Below are positions 16,298 through 25,803 of a stretch of DNA of 64,000 nt, one piece after another (the stretch's first letter is position 1; each line of letters begins with the position of its first letter). The stretch lies in the NCBI GenBank assembly GCA_029261835.1, contig JAJDAO010000026.1, forward strand, positions 62,001-126,000, given 5' to 3'. Under the pieces are notes generated by a model. That model did no database searches and had not been told where the DNA came from. It saw nothing but the letters and a program-made list of their open reading frames with translations. The position numbers were made by a program, and so were the translations under genes. The DNA is from Deltaproteobacteria bacterium. Lineage in GTDB: Bacteria > Myxococcota_A > UBA9160 > UBA4427.

Positions 16298-17770
16298 TCA
16301 TTGCTCGCGCTCCGCGCCGCTGCCAACCATCGAGCGCCGGAGAATACCCAACGTGGCGCGGACCAGGGGCGATGCGATTCGCCGATGGATCCAGCCGTCG
16401 TAGGCCTCACGGTATCGCGCCTCCTGCGTCTCGAGCATTTCGCGCGAGTAGAGACGCCCGTCTTGGACGACCGCGAGGACAGTGTCGAGCGCGGCGAGAT
16501 CCTGTGTCGGATCTTCGCGATAGACGACGAAGTCTGCGGGCGCACCCGGACGAAGCGAACCAAGCCCCGGTACGCCTAGAGCGCCCGCCGATCCACGGGT
16601 GGCGATTTCCAACGCCTCCTCCGGCGTGAGACCGGCCTCCACGAAGAGCTCGAGCTCCTGATGCAGACTCGCTCCCGGAACGACCATCGGCGCCATGGTA
16701 TCGCTGCCGGCGCGAAGCCGAACACCCGCGTGCTGAAGACGTTTCACGGCCTGCCGCTTGCGGACGGCGGCCGCCCGGAAGCGCGCGTAGTCCGAGGCAT
16801 CCATGTGGCCGGCCGGATTGAAGCCTCCATCGATCGCCCAGAGCCCGTGGATGTACCATGGCGGTAGTAATCGCGCCGCAGGATCCTGCGAATCGGCGGT
16901 GATCTCGCGGGAGTGAACAATCCGCTCTCCCGCAATCAGGGTTGGCGTAACCGCCGCACCCTCGCGAAGATGCGCGGCAATCACCTCGTCGATCCTCTCA
17001 TCGGTGACGGATAGCCAGCCCCACTCAGAGGAGGGGAAGCGAGGCACGCCCTCGAGCGCGAAGAAGCCTTGCACGTGCTGGTAATCGTCGAGGTGGGCCT
17101 GCTCGACGGGAACGCGCCAGGGCACATGCCCGATGACCGGGAGACCGCGCGCGTGGGCGGCCTCGCGGACGGCGGCGAGTGTGGCGGCGTCGAGGTCGTT
17201 GTAGACCTTCACACAGTCGTACTCCGCGGCAGCCAGCTCCGCGACCGCCGCTCGCGCCTCGTCGGCGTTGGTGGCCACGATCGCGCTGGAGAACATCGGA
17301 GAAGCTCCGTCCACGAAGCGCCCGCAAGTGACCAGACGCGGTCCAGCGAATTCACCTGCTTCGATTCGCTGACGAGCCTTGACGGAAGTGCCTGGATGGA
17401 GGTCGCCGGGCACGCGCACACCCGTCACACCGTGGCGCAGGAACAGGAACGCGAAGAGTTCGATCTGACCTGGTAGGTATCCTGGCGGGAAGTGTGCGTG
17501 CGCATCCACGAGCCCCGGAAGAACGTACGCTCCGGACCACTGCCCGCCGCCCTGCGCGGCCGATAGCGACGTGATCCGGTTCCCCTCGACCAAGACCCGC
17601 CGATGAGTCGTTCGCCCGATCCCGGGCTCCACCAACTCCACGTCATCGAGCAGGACACCGCGAGGGGGTGGCTGGAGAGGCCGCGTACCGAAGCAGGCCA
17701 ATCCTGGCGTCAGGAGGAGCAATACGCAGAGTAGCAGGGCAGAAGCGATATTCTGGCGGCGACGCTTCAT
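16298..17770 (-). CDS. membrane-anchored metal-dependent amidohydrolase
   Basis: About 490 residues. The N-terminus (MKRRRQNIASALLLCVLLLLTPGLACFG) is a signal peptide, possibly with a lipobox Cys. The GAGG nine bases upstream supports ATG 17770 over the track start at 17800. The amidohydrolase beta-sandwich and barrel follow: LPGLVDAHAHF (HxH), DCVKVYNDLD (the carboxylated-Lys position), VIGHVPW (His), and AGSDTMAP (Asp). The C-terminal LRPGAPADFVVYREDP is typical of imidazolonepropionase-like family members. It lies tail to tail with the MBL gene. It is a clear paralogue of 35061-36545, sharing long stretches such as DLAALDTVLAVVQDGRLY versus DIAALDTLLAVVHDGRLY. Substrate unknown. Confidence 0.88.
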   Translation of the reverse strand: MKRRRQNIASALLLCVLLLLTPGLACFGTRPLQPPPRGVLLDDVELVEPGIGRTTHRRVLVEGNRITSLSAAQGGGQWSGAYVLPGLVDAHAHFPPGYLPGQIELFAFLFLRHGVTGVRVPGDLHPGTSVKARQRIEAGEFAGPRLVTCGRFVDGASPMFSSAIVATNADEARAAVAELAAAEYDCVKVYNDLDAATLAAVREAAHARGLPVIGHVPWRVPVEQAHLDDYQHVQGFFALEGVPRFPSSEWGWLSVTDERIDEVIAAHLREGAAVTPTLIAGERIVHSREITADSQDPAARLLPPWYIHGLWAIDGGFNPAGHMDASDYARFRAAAVRKRQAVKRLQHAGVRLRAGSDTMAPMVVPGASLHQELELFVEAGLTPEEALEIATRGSAGALGVPGLGSLRPGAPADFVVYREDPTQDLAALDTVLAVVQDGRLYSREMLETQEARYREAYDGWIHRRIASPLVRATLGILRRSMVGSGAEREQ

Positions 17771-17804
17771 GGGCTGTACCTCGCCCGGCGGCGCTGCCAT
17801 TCGA

Positions 17805-17886
17805 GGCTACGCGAAACCGCGTGGCGGCTCGGCGTAGCCGCGCTCCAAGGTATACGTTGCTGTGTCACCTCGGAGCGCGGCTACGC
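17805..17886. repeat. strong inverted repeat with alternative pairing
   Basis: GCGTAGCCGCGCTCC at 17832-17846 is an exact 15-base inverted match to GGAGCGCGGCTACGC at 17872-17886, with a 25-base loop. A third copy of GGCTACGC at 17805-17812 can pair instead with 17832-17839. It lies between the stop of the PEP-CTERM gene (17925) and the start of the amidohydrolase (17770), both read leftward. It could be a transcription terminator or attenuator with two exclusive stems, or a REP/MITE-like palindrome. No T-run marks a classical terminator. Confidence 0.75.
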
Positions 17887-17924
17887 GTTAGCTACTAGTT
17901 CGTCCCTCTCTCTCTACCTGCTTC

Positions 17925-19124
17925 TCAGCAGCGACTTCGGCGCCTGCGCATGTGCTGCAGGATCCCGACAGCCGGAATACCGGCCAAGAGGCCCAGCAGC
18001 ATGCCGGGTTCCGGCACCTGAATCAGCTTCATGTCGATCACGGCAAGCTGGGCCGCGTAGCGGATTCCCGAAGTGTTGTCGCGTCGGGTCAATCCGCCGG
18101 CGACGAGAGAGATTGCACGAGCACCGCCCGAAGTGATGACGTCCTGGCCCACGCCGGTCATGAAGGTCGTCGCCGGGTTCCCCGCTGCAGTCGCGATCTT
18201 CTTTGCAACGACCTGTCCGGTCGTCCAGGCGAAGCCGTGTAGCGTTGAGACGGCCGCAGGAAGCGGGGCGACGACCGTCGGGGCGATGAAGGTGAGGAGC
18301 TCACAGCCAACCGGCAAGTGTGGGTTCATGCTGGTGCATGGCGGGTTGACGCCAAAGTTGTTGCGGATGGAGCCCGCACTCTGACCAGCGGTCGCCGTGT
18401 AGTCGTGACCCATCCCGCGAGCGCGGGCGGCGGGGGGGCCCACATCGGTGAGCGGGTTGATGCCAACCCAGTTGGGGAAGGGAAAGACATTGACGACGTA
18501 CGTTCGGCCGCCACCATCGAGCAGCATGCCCATCGTTCCGCCGAAGCCGTTCGTATTGCCGGTGTAGGTGACCGAGGCTTGAACGGTCGCAGTCCCGGGA
18601 CCCGTTACCGCTGTGAAGTTCTTTGCCAGCCGACCCGCCTGTCCGGGCTTGCTCCAGGCATTCTTCTGCAGAACACGTGTGGTCGTCGGCGGAGTCTTCG
18701 GACGAGAGGTCATTGGGCCAGCGTAGGTGATCGATGTGCTGAGTTGCTGCACGAAGTTGACGTTGGGCATCTGGACGAATTGGGGAGCATATTTTTGATT
18801 GAAGCGCTTGGGCGCCACGGTGAATGTCTGGCCCGTCCCGATCCCGATCCCCGTCATCAGATCCCAGCCGTGGACACCACCCAAGGCGGGTTCCGCCGTA
18901 AACAAATCGAAGCCACCTGTGGCGGTGACATTCGCCCTGCGCTGTTTCACGCATCCGCCAACAGCCGGGGCACACGCGACCGGTCCGCCGTTGATCGGAA
19001 GGTCGAGGGCGATGCTCTGGTTCGAATACCAGTCACCCACCATGTAGAAGTCGGCGGCCTGAGCCACCGAACCAACGGCCAGCGTGAGGGCCGCTACGGT
19101 TGAAAGAACTAAGCGAAGATGCAT
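17925..19124 (-). CDS. PEP-CTERM sorting-domain secreted protein
   Basis: A 399-residue exported protein. The signal peptide is MHLRLVLSTVAALTLAVGSVAQA, giving a mature start near ADFYMVGDW. The C-terminus is a PEP-CTERM tail: VPEPGMLLGLLAGIPAVGIL followed by HMRRRRS, the signal for cleavage and surface anchoring by an exosortase (none in this window). The middle is Gly/Thr/Pro-rich beta-type sequence of no recognised family. AGGAGG lies eight bases before the ATG. Its upstream side is an AT-rich intergenic stretch. Probably an extracellular or outer-surface matrix protein. Confidence 0.85.
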   Translation of the reverse strand: MHLRLVLSTVAALTLAVGSVAQAADFYMVGDWYSNQSIALDLPINGGPVACAPAVGGCVKQRRANVTATGGFDLFTAEPALGGVHGWDLMTGIGIGTGQTFTVAPKRFNQKYAPQFVQMPNVNFVQQLSTSITYAGPMTSRPKTPPTTTRVLQKNAWSKPGQAGRLAKNFTAVTGPGTATVQASVTYTGNTNGFGGTMGMLLDGGGRTYVVNVFPFPNWVGINPLTDVGPPAARARGMGHDYTATAGQSAGSIRNNFGVNPPCTSMNPHLPVGCELLTFIAPTVVAPLPAAVSTLHGFAWTTGQVVAKKIATAAGNPATTFMTGVGQDVITSGGARAISLVAGGLTRRDNTSGIRYAAQLAVIDMKLIQVPEPGMLLGLLAGIPAVGILQHMRRRRSRC

Positions 19125-19422
19125 GGTCCTGGCCTCCTTGTTGTCTGTTGATGTGCTGGCACTCCCGGCCGAGTCGAAGGAGGGTCGCCAGCGAGACGAC
19201 AGCTACCTATTGTGTGTTCATGCACTTGCAAGGGTCATGGCAACTTAGATACCATGTAGTATGCCCTTACATTATGCCTACTACGTAACATGTAACTCCT
19301 ATCCGATCAAGCATTTTCTGAGGCCACGCAGCTACGATCTCCCTGCAGTCCCACTCCCCTCTAGGCACATAAATGCCCAACTGTGGAAGATTGTTTCCGT
19401 CCTGAGGCGACCAGGCCGACCG
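19125..19422. promoter_or_regulatory. AT-rich divergent regulatory region
   Basis: About 300 bases between the divergent PEP-CTERM and lipoprotein genes. The part around 19240-19300 is much richer in A+T than the surroundings and holds an imperfect inverted repeat: CATGTAGTA at 19253-19261 against TACTACGTAACATG at 19279-19292. TACTACGTA also appears, in inverse orientation, upstream of the TonB receptor (25671-25679). This suggests a common operator, but nine bases is weak evidence. Promoters for both genes should lie here. Confidence 0.3.
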
Positions 19423-20736
19423 ATGATTCGGCGGGCTGGGCTCGCGCGCAGGCAGTCGCACCTCAGCGCCTTCTTCCTGCTCGGCGCATTCCTGACTTGC
19501 CTGGCGTGCAACACCCGAGTCGAGACCGTCGACTCCGGATCGTCGGCGGACATCGAGGCGCTCACCTCCGATCCCGCAGCGCTCTCGGAGTACATAGTGC
19601 GGACCCTCCAGAACACGGATCCGCTGGAGCGGGCTCGGGCAATCAGTGAACTGCTGCTCGGGCTGTCGCCGGACTCGTTGCAGCCCGTCCTCGACGGATA
19701 CGAAGACGCTTTCCTCGACCAGGGTGACGTGGAGCTCGTTCTGCTGGCCGAGTGGTGGGCGAGCTTTGACCCTGTCGCGGCGCTTGCCTGGACGTCGAAG
19801 AACCTGCGGACCGATCACCCACGTGTCGAAGCGGCGGTCGTGCGCGCCTGGGCACGGCGCGACCCCCTCGCCGCTGCCGGGGGAGCGATCGAGGGTCGCA
19901 GCTTCGCCTCGAAGCCCATCTTCGAAACGGAGATGAAGCTCGCTCTGGCGGTCGGCTGGTTCGAAACCGGCAAGCCTGGCCTGCTCGACTACCTGCGTCG
20001 CATCCGCTCACTCGAGACTCAGCAGCGCGCGCTGAACGCACTGGCTCGCCTGCACGTTCTGCGAGACGGCCCAGAAGCGGCGATGCACTGGGCCGATGAG
20101 CTCTCGGATGGGGAGCCGATGTTCAAGCTGCGGGTCATCCAGCGAGTTGCGGGCGCAGCAGCACGCGTGGACCCGCCTCTCACTGCCCGGTGGGCCGCGC
20201 GGAATCTTCACGAGTGGAAGAAGCTCTACGTGAATCAGAGCTACCCGATCCTCGTCTACACGCGAGTAGCGCTGATGTGGGTTCGTGTGGATCCCGAGGC
20301 CGCCATGGCCTGGCTGCGCGGCCTCGATCCCGGAATCGATCGCGACGTAGCCGTGAGCGACGCATTCAACGAGTGGCGACGACGCGACCTTGCCGCAGCA
20401 AACGCCTGGCTGCGGCGGCAGAAGCCCGGCCAGGCGTGGCTCGACCTCGCGGTCGCGTCATTCGTCCGGCAACAGGTGGACGCAAAGGGCGACATCGACT
20501 GGGCTGAGGCCCTGCGCTGGGCTACGCCAATCGAGAAGGAAGAGCAGAAATGGGCGGCGGTCGCCTATGTGGCTCGCAGCTGGCTCATCGACGATCCCAC
20601 GGCGGCCGAGGCGTGGCTCGCCACGAGGACGGAGATACCGGAGCTCTACCAGCGCAAGATTCGAGAGATCACGGATTCCGCGCGAAAGAAACGCGAGCGA
20701 CGCCGCTCAGCGTCCCCCATCGGTCCCGCCGGTTGA
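19423..20736 (+). CDS. repeat lipoprotein with DPxAAxxW-type helical repeats
   Basis: About 437 residues from ATG 19423 (MIRRAGLARRQSHL); the track start at 19261 lies in the AT-rich region and is unlikely. The signal sequence SAFFLLGAFLTCLAC contains a lipobox-like LAC, so it is probably a lipoprotein. The rest consists of alpha-helical repeats with a recurring W-x-x-x-DP-x-A-A-x-x-W pattern, for example WASFDPVAALAW, WARRDPLAA, WVRVDPEAAMAW, WLIDDPTAAEAW. Such repeats suggest a TPR/Sel1-like scaffold. The 3' end overlaps the convergent TPR lipoprotein gene by 30 bases. Function unknown; likely envelope scaffold or partner protein. Confidence 0.75.
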   Translation: MIRRAGLARRQSHLSAFFLLGAFLTCLACNTRVETVDSGSSADIEALTSDPAALSEYIVRTLQNTDPLERARAISELLLGLSPDSLQPVLDGYEDAFLDQGDVELVLLAEWWASFDPVAALAWTSKNLRTDHPRVEAAVVRAWARRDPLAAAGGAIEGRSFASKPIFETEMKLALAVGWFETGKPGLLDYLRRIRSLETQQRALNALARLHVLRDGPEAAMHWADELSDGEPMFKLRVIQRVAGAAARVDPPLTARWAARNLHEWKKLYVNQSYPILVYTRVALMWVRVDPEAAMAWLRGLDPGIDRDVAVSDAFNEWRRRDLAAANAWLRRQKPGQAWLDLAVASFVRQQVDAKGDIDWAEALRWATPIEKEEQKWAAVAYVARSWLIDDPTAAEAWLATRTEIPELYQRKIREITDSARKKRERRRSASPIGPAG

Positions 20737-22926
20737 CGGCTCCCCGCTAGTGCGCGCGCCGAAGCGGGCGGCGCGCTGAGCGAGGGCTTGCGTTCGCTGA
20801 GCAGCCGGCGCGTCGCGCTCTTTGCTCAGCTCGACAATTCGGAGTGCAACGTCGCCCGAGTAGGGGAATGCAATCAGGGCGTCTTCGAGCACGGCCTTCG
20901 CCTCGGCGGTTCTAGCGAGCGCGACCAGAACATCGGCCCACGCCAGGTGCGGGGCCAGGTCTTCTGGGCTCGTCTCTACCGCACGCTCCAGAAACGCCAG
21001 AGCCGCGACGTCGCTGCCGTGTTCGCGCGCAATCCGCGCGCGATACATCAGGCCAGCGGGGTCATCCGGCTCGAGCTCGAGCAGCCGCGAATAGGCGGCT
21101 TCGATCTCTACCTCGGGAGCGTGCGCCTGCTCGAGCGCGGTGGCGAGAAGCGACTGAAACTCCGGGACCTTCGGGTTCGCGGCAGCGGCTCTTTGCGCCA
21201 GAGCCAAGCTCTCCTCGCTGCGGCCAGTCGCAGCGAGGTCTCGCACGAGCCCGCGCAATCCAGGCGCGTGACCCGGGCGGGCCCAGTTGACGTCTTCGTG
21301 TCGCGCTACCAGCTGCACCGCGGCAGCCGGTCCCTTTCGACTCCGTACGCCCTTGGCCAGGGCAGCAGCGATCTGTCCTGGAAGCAAGTCGACGTTCCGC
21401 TCCTCGAGAAGACGCGCGACCAGAGCATCCGAGGCTCTGCCAACACGCGCCAGAACCTCGAGCTCGAGCATGACTGATTCGGGAGTCGATCGCAGCATGC
21501 CAGAGCGCGGCATGTGTCCAAGCACGAGTGCGGCGGCCTCTGGCACACCCTCCGCCAAGTGCAACCGAGCCAGTCTGAGCCGGGCATCGGTGGCGTTGGC
21601 GTCGATCCGGAGTGCATAGCGGTATTCCTCCACGGCGCGATCGATGTCGTGCAGGCCCTCCGCGCAGAGCGCCGAGTAGTACCGCGCTACGGCGTTGTCG
21701 GGCCACAGGCGTGAGCCCGCCGTGTAGCTCTCCAGAGCCTCGGCATATCTCTCTTGCTTGAATTCGGCGAGCCCGTCAATCAGATGGCGGTGCGCCTCCA
21801 CTGGAGAGCGCTCGACGATCGACCGCGCCTCATCGTAGCGTCCGGCGCGTACCAGCACCTCGCCGAAGGCGAACAGTATCATCGGCTCGGGCTCGACCCC
21901 CAGCTCCAGCAGACCCCGATACGCCGCAATGGCCTCGTCGAGCCGGCCTGTCTGTGAGAGGAACCCGCCGAGGTCGGCCCACGCCGTCGCGGCCGTACTC
22001 ACACTCTCGCTCGCTGTGGCCGCCCGAAGAAGCGCTTCTGCCTCCTCACCGCGGCCCCTGGCCTGCAATCGCAGTACGAGGGAGGTGCGAAGATCTCGCG
22101 CGTCCGGCATCTCCCGTAGGGTCCTTTGAAGAATCTCGATTGCGCGATCGAAGTCACCCTGCGCTTCGAAGCGCTCGACGGCCAGGACGATCAGCCTCGG
22201 GTCGCTCGGATGGGCTTCCAGGCACGCCTCGAGCTGCTTCGAGGCCTGCTCTGCCTCTCCCTTTTCAGCCGCGAAAGTCACACGCGTCGCACACCAGAGA
22301 GCGGTGTCCAGCCCGCCGCCGAGGCCCACGTCCGCCTCGCCCATCTTCTCCTCCAGCACCGCGATCAGCTCGCCCGCCTCATCGATTCGATCCAGTGCGA
22401 GGAGAGCCGCAGCACGCAGAGGCAGCGGCTGGAAGCTGCTGGGCTCGAGCTCCAGGACGCGGTCTGCGTCGCGCAGTGCCCCCTCATAGTCGCGACGCGA
22501 ACGGAGCCGGGCCACGCTGCGCAACAGCAGCGTGGGGATGTCGTCTGGATCGTGCTCGAGCGCCCGGTCCAAGACGTCGAGCGCAATCTCGAAGTTGTCG
22601 GCCTGGAGCGCGTTCCTGGCGATCTGCCCGGCTGCTGGCACGATCCATTCGGGGCTCTCCATCGCCGCACGCAACGGCCAGATCGCCTCGCTCGCTCGGC
22701 CGACCGCCGACAGACTCTGTCCGTAGAGATAGTGCACCTCGGGATCCCGGTTGCCCGCTTCGCTCAGCTCGGCCAGGAGTTCGAGCGACTCGGCGATGCG
22801 CCCCGCTCTCTGGAGCACCCGGACGTCTTCCAGGACCGATTCACGCTCGCAGCCAACGGCGACGACCAGGCAAGCGAGCGCCGCACAGAGGGCCCGAAGC
22901 GACCCGCCTGCGATGAGAGAACTCAC
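20707..22926 (-). CDS. TPR-repeat lipoprotein
   Basis: About 739 residues. The track opens at a TTG (22953), but a GTG at 22926 overlaps the TonB-receptor stop as GTGA, the overlap type seen at other operon joints here, so it is preferred. The N-terminus SLRALCAALACLVVAVGCE is a signal peptide with a possible lipobox Cys. From about residue 40 to the end are tetratricopeptide repeats, for example EVHYLYGQSLSAVGRASEAI, VARYYSALCAEGLHDIDRAV and PHLAWADVLVALARTAEAKA. Probably a periplasm-facing or surface scaffold working with the upstream TonB-dependent receptor. The last repeats lie against the convergent lipoprotein gene. Confidence 0.82.
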   Translation of the reverse strand: MSSLIAGGSLRALCAALACLVVAVGCERESVLEDVRVLQRAGRIAESLELLAELSEAGNRDPEVHYLYGQSLSAVGRASEAIWPLRAAMESPEWIVPAAGQIARNALQADNFEIALDVLDRALEHDPDDIPTLLLRSVARLRSRRDYEGALRDADRVLELEPSSFQPLPLRAAALLALDRIDEAGELIAVLEEKMGEADVGLGGGLDTALWCATRVTFAAEKGEAEQASKQLEACLEAHPSDPRLIVLAVERFEAQGDFDRAIEILQRTLREMPDARDLRTSLVLRLQARGRGEEAEALLRAATASESVSTAATAWADLGGFLSQTGRLDEAIAAYRGLLELGVEPEPMILFAFGEVLVRAGRYDEARSIVERSPVEAHRHLIDGLAEFKQERYAEALESYTAGSRLWPDNAVARYYSALCAEGLHDIDRAVEEYRYALRIDANATDARLRLARLHLAEGVPEAAALVLGHMPRSGMLRSTPESVMLELEVLARVGRASDALVARLLEERNVDLLPGQIAAALAKGVRSRKGPAAAVQLVARHEDVNWARPGHAPGLRGLVRDLAATGRSEESLALAQRAAAANPKVPEFQSLLATALEQAHAPEVEIEAAYSRLLELEPDDPAGLMYRARIAREHGSDVAALAFLERAVETSPEDLAPHLAWADVLVALARTAEAKAVLEDALIAFPYSGDVALRIVELSKERDAPAAQRTQALAQRAARFGARTSGEPSTGGTDGGR

Positions 22927-25547
22927 CAACTGAGCTGAAGCTCGGCTCCGCAAGTCCTAGGCGGAGCCACAAAGTGAAAGGTTGCTCGGCTGAAGGCAGT
23001 AGCGTCGAAGGCGAAGGTTCTGTAGCGCGTGTCCGCGACGTTTTGGCAGTAGGCCGAAACCTCCGCATGCTCGGACGGCGTCCGATAGCTCAGCCGGACG
23101 TGATGAAGCGCGTACGCCTTCTGGGCGATGGCAAATTCGGGAAGGGAGAGGCGACCCACCGGGTCCGGCGAACCACGTCCACCGGTTGCGTCGAAGAAGA
23201 TATCATCGGTCCAGCTGAAGTCGTATCGAGGCACGATCGTTCCATATCGTCCGAGCGGGATCGTATAGGTCGCGCTTCCGCTCACCTGGAAGTTCGGCGA
23301 TGCAATGAGCGGAGCACCGGAAAAGTCGATGACGACCTGGACAGGATTCACGCCGGCTTCCGAGCTCCGCAGCTCCGTATTCTGGAAGTCCAAGAACTTC
23401 GACTCGAGCCAGCCGAAGCGGAGCGCAAGCTGCAGGTCCTCCCAAGTTTCCGATACGTAGCCTTCGAGCGGACTAGCCAGAATGTCGACCTCGGCTCCGA
23501 GAATAGTGGCGTCGCTTGCATTGATGATCTCGCGAGTCGGGGGCTGATTGGGGACGTCCTGGAAGCGGAAGACCTGGTAATCCGCGTAGTCGTAGAAGAA
23601 GAGCGCGCCCTGAACGTGAACTCGCTCCTCCCACACGAGTAACTTCAGACCCCACTCATACGCATCGATGAGCTCGCGATCGGCGGCCTTGTCCTCGCCG
23701 AATGGATTGCTGGTGTTGAAGTGACCGGGCTTGAAGCCGCGGCTGTACTTGCCATAGACCGACGTGAGGTCGCCGAAGCGATAAGTGAGATCGACGCTCC
23801 AGGTAGGCTCCTGCCACGTTTCCGTCTGCACACTTCGTGGGGCGAATCCGAAGGCCAAATTCTCCGGCGTGTGTGAGATCGCGAAGCGCTTTCGTTCCCA
23901 GTTGTATCGCGCTTCGCCTCGCAGCGTGAAGTCGTCGAGGAGATCCCAATCGAAGCCGCCATGGAGGGCCCATCCCCAGAGATCCTGCTGGTAGGGGCGC
24001 TCGAAGCTGGCGCCCGGACTGCTCAGGATTTCCTGTTCGATGAGGCCCGCGAGCTCCTCCATGATGTACCAGCCGCCCGTTCTCCAGCGAATCGGCGCAT
24101 CCCAGCTCGCGAAGATCTCGCCGCTCACGTTGAGATCCTGGACGAGCTGCCAGGCAGTATCCGTCACCTTCCGCTCGAAGTTCGGATTGGGCGAGAAATC
24201 GGCGTCGCTCTCGGCGGATCGTTCATACCCGTCGTAGGCGGTGATGCTCCGAACCGCCGCGTCTCCAACGTAGAAATCACCTTGAAGCGTGGCACCCCAT
24301 GTATCACGGATCGTCCTGCCCACCTTGTTGTAGTCGCCGCGATACGGCCCGGTATCGAGCGGGCGACCCTCCGCGAGGTTGAAGGCCAACCGCTCCCGCG
24401 CTTCGGCAGTCGTCAGGCCTGAGTTCCTGAGGGCCAGCGACTCTGCCGTCTGGTCTCTGTCTCGATACCCCAACCGATCTGCCGAGCCGAATATCCTGCC
24501 GCCCCCCCCTCCCACGAGCCCGTTCGTGCCAATCAGCTGGCCAACACCGGAATCCCGAGCGAGGCGGCTCCCGTGACCATTCAGCAGCCAGGTCATATCG
24601 CTGCCGGAGAGCGGCTCGAGGAGGAACGAGCCCCGCAGAGCCCAATCTTGGTTCTCTCCGATCAGACTGGGTAGACCGGCCGGCGCCTGAATCGCCGCCC
24701 GCTCCCCGCACATTCCCTGGCTCCTCACGGGCGGAGGTCTGTCGCCCAAGGGCGGAAGATCTCCACACCCATTGGTTATGAACGGGTCCTCTTGCATGAT
24801 TCGAAATGCGAATCGCGCAGCGAGGACGTCCTCGACCACCGGCATATTGAGCGCGCCCTCCGTATCCCACCGAAAGGCATTGACCGCATCGTCGCTTACG
24901 ATGCTGCCCAGCTTCATTCGCAGGCTGGCCTCGAAGTCATGCGAAGGCCGACGCGATGTCGTGACGATTGCGCCGGCCGAGGCGTTGCGGAAGGATCCGC
25001 CGCTTACGGGCCCTTTCAGGACCTGCACACTGCGGACGTCGAAGAGCTGACCAAGCTGCAGAGCCGGGGCATTGATGAACACGCCGTCTTGGATGATCGC
25101 GACCGCTCCGGTCGAATTCGCGCTGAAATCGGACAGCCCAACGCCACGGATGAAGAAGTTGGCAGTGGTCCCTCCAGTACCTTGAATCTCCAGGTTTGGA
25201 ACGAAGTTCGCTATGTCCGCTACGTCCGCGACCTGGAGTGCGTCGAAGTCTGCCCCGGTGATTTCCGTTGCGGCGGTCGCCTCGGGCAGCGCAGTTTGAC
25301 CTCCTCGCTCGCCCCAAACCTTGATCTCCTCGATGTCGCTGTCGAACTTCGGCAGGTCGACGTCGGCATCCCCGGCCTCCTCGGCGAGGGTTGGCCCGTC
25401 GATCTCCGACGCCTCCACGCTCGTAGGAGCGGTGCCGGCCGCCTCGCCCGCATCCTGCGCCGATGCCGCGCTGGCGAGGGCCAACACCAGACCGGCGACT
25501 GCTGCTGGCATCCGCCGAAGCGCGTGGATGCGTCGTGCTCGGATCAT
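22923..25547 (-). CDS. TonB-dependent outer-membrane receptor
   Basis: About 874 residues from ATG 25547 (MIRARRIHALRRMPAAVAG), with a signal peptide ending ASAASAQ. A low-complexity acidic linker precedes a TonB-box-like EEIKVWGER. The plug domain follows (ITGADFDALQVADVADIANF; FIRGVGLSDF; SVQVLKGPVSGGSFRNASAGAI), then the 22-strand barrel ending in an aromatic residue, LQLSW. The plug motif usually reads RGPQGTLYGRNATGGAI; here it is KGPVSGGSFRNASAGAI, a divergent form. The ligand is unknown. Its stop overlaps the start of the TPR lipoprotein, so they are probably one operon importing or sensing a large substrate. Confidence 0.93.
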   Translation of the reverse strand: MIRARRIHALRRMPAAVAGLVLALASAASAQDAGEAAGTAPTSVEASEIDGPTLAEEAGDADVDLPKFDSDIEEIKVWGERGGQTALPEATAATEITGADFDALQVADVADIANFVPNLEIQGTGGTTANFFIRGVGLSDFSANSTGAVAIIQDGVFINAPALQLGQLFDVRSVQVLKGPVSGGSFRNASAGAIVTTSRRPSHDFEASLRMKLGSIVSDDAVNAFRWDTEGALNMPVVEDVLAARFAFRIMQEDPFITNGCGDLPPLGDRPPPVRSQGMCGERAAIQAPAGLPSLIGENQDWALRGSFLLEPLSGSDMTWLLNGHGSRLARDSGVGQLIGTNGLVGGGGGRIFGSADRLGYRDRDQTAESLALRNSGLTTAEARERLAFNLAEGRPLDTGPYRGDYNKVGRTIRDTWGATLQGDFYVGDAAVRSITAYDGYERSAESDADFSPNPNFERKVTDTAWQLVQDLNVSGEIFASWDAPIRWRTGGWYIMEELAGLIEQEILSSPGASFERPYQQDLWGWALHGGFDWDLLDDFTLRGEARYNWERKRFAISHTPENLAFGFAPRSVQTETWQEPTWSVDLTYRFGDLTSVYGKYSRGFKPGHFNTSNPFGEDKAADRELIDAYEWGLKLLVWEERVHVQGALFFYDYADYQVFRFQDVPNQPPTREIINASDATILGAEVDILASPLEGYVSETWEDLQLALRFGWLESKFLDFQNTELRSSEAGVNPVQVVIDFSGAPLIASPNFQVSGSATYTIPLGRYGTIVPRYDFSWTDDIFFDATGGRGSPDPVGRLSLPEFAIAQKAYALHHVRLSYRTPSEHAEVSAYCQNVADTRYRTFAFDATAFSRATFHFVAPPRTCGAELQLSW

Positions 25548-25803
25548 CTCGCTCTCAGGCCTTTCGCTGCGACTCTGCACTTCAGTTGCTCATCTTGCCG
25601 AGCACGCGCACCGTCGACTCCGGATGTCCACGCGCTCCGCGGTTGCGGTATCCGGTTATATAGCGCAAGGTACGTAGTATGAAATATGGAAAATGAGCTG
25701 GCGGATCAAGCCGCTGAAGCGCGCGACCGGGCGAATCGCGTGAGGCTCCGGCACAGGCCGGTCGCCTCGCGGCCGGGTCCGCCGAAGAACGAGGAGAGGC
25801 AAG

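Noticed and set aside
17805-17900. Integron attC site as an explanation of the inverted repeat
   Set aside because: The RYYYAAC/GTTRRRY ends are not both present, and no integrase or cassette-like genes are nearby.
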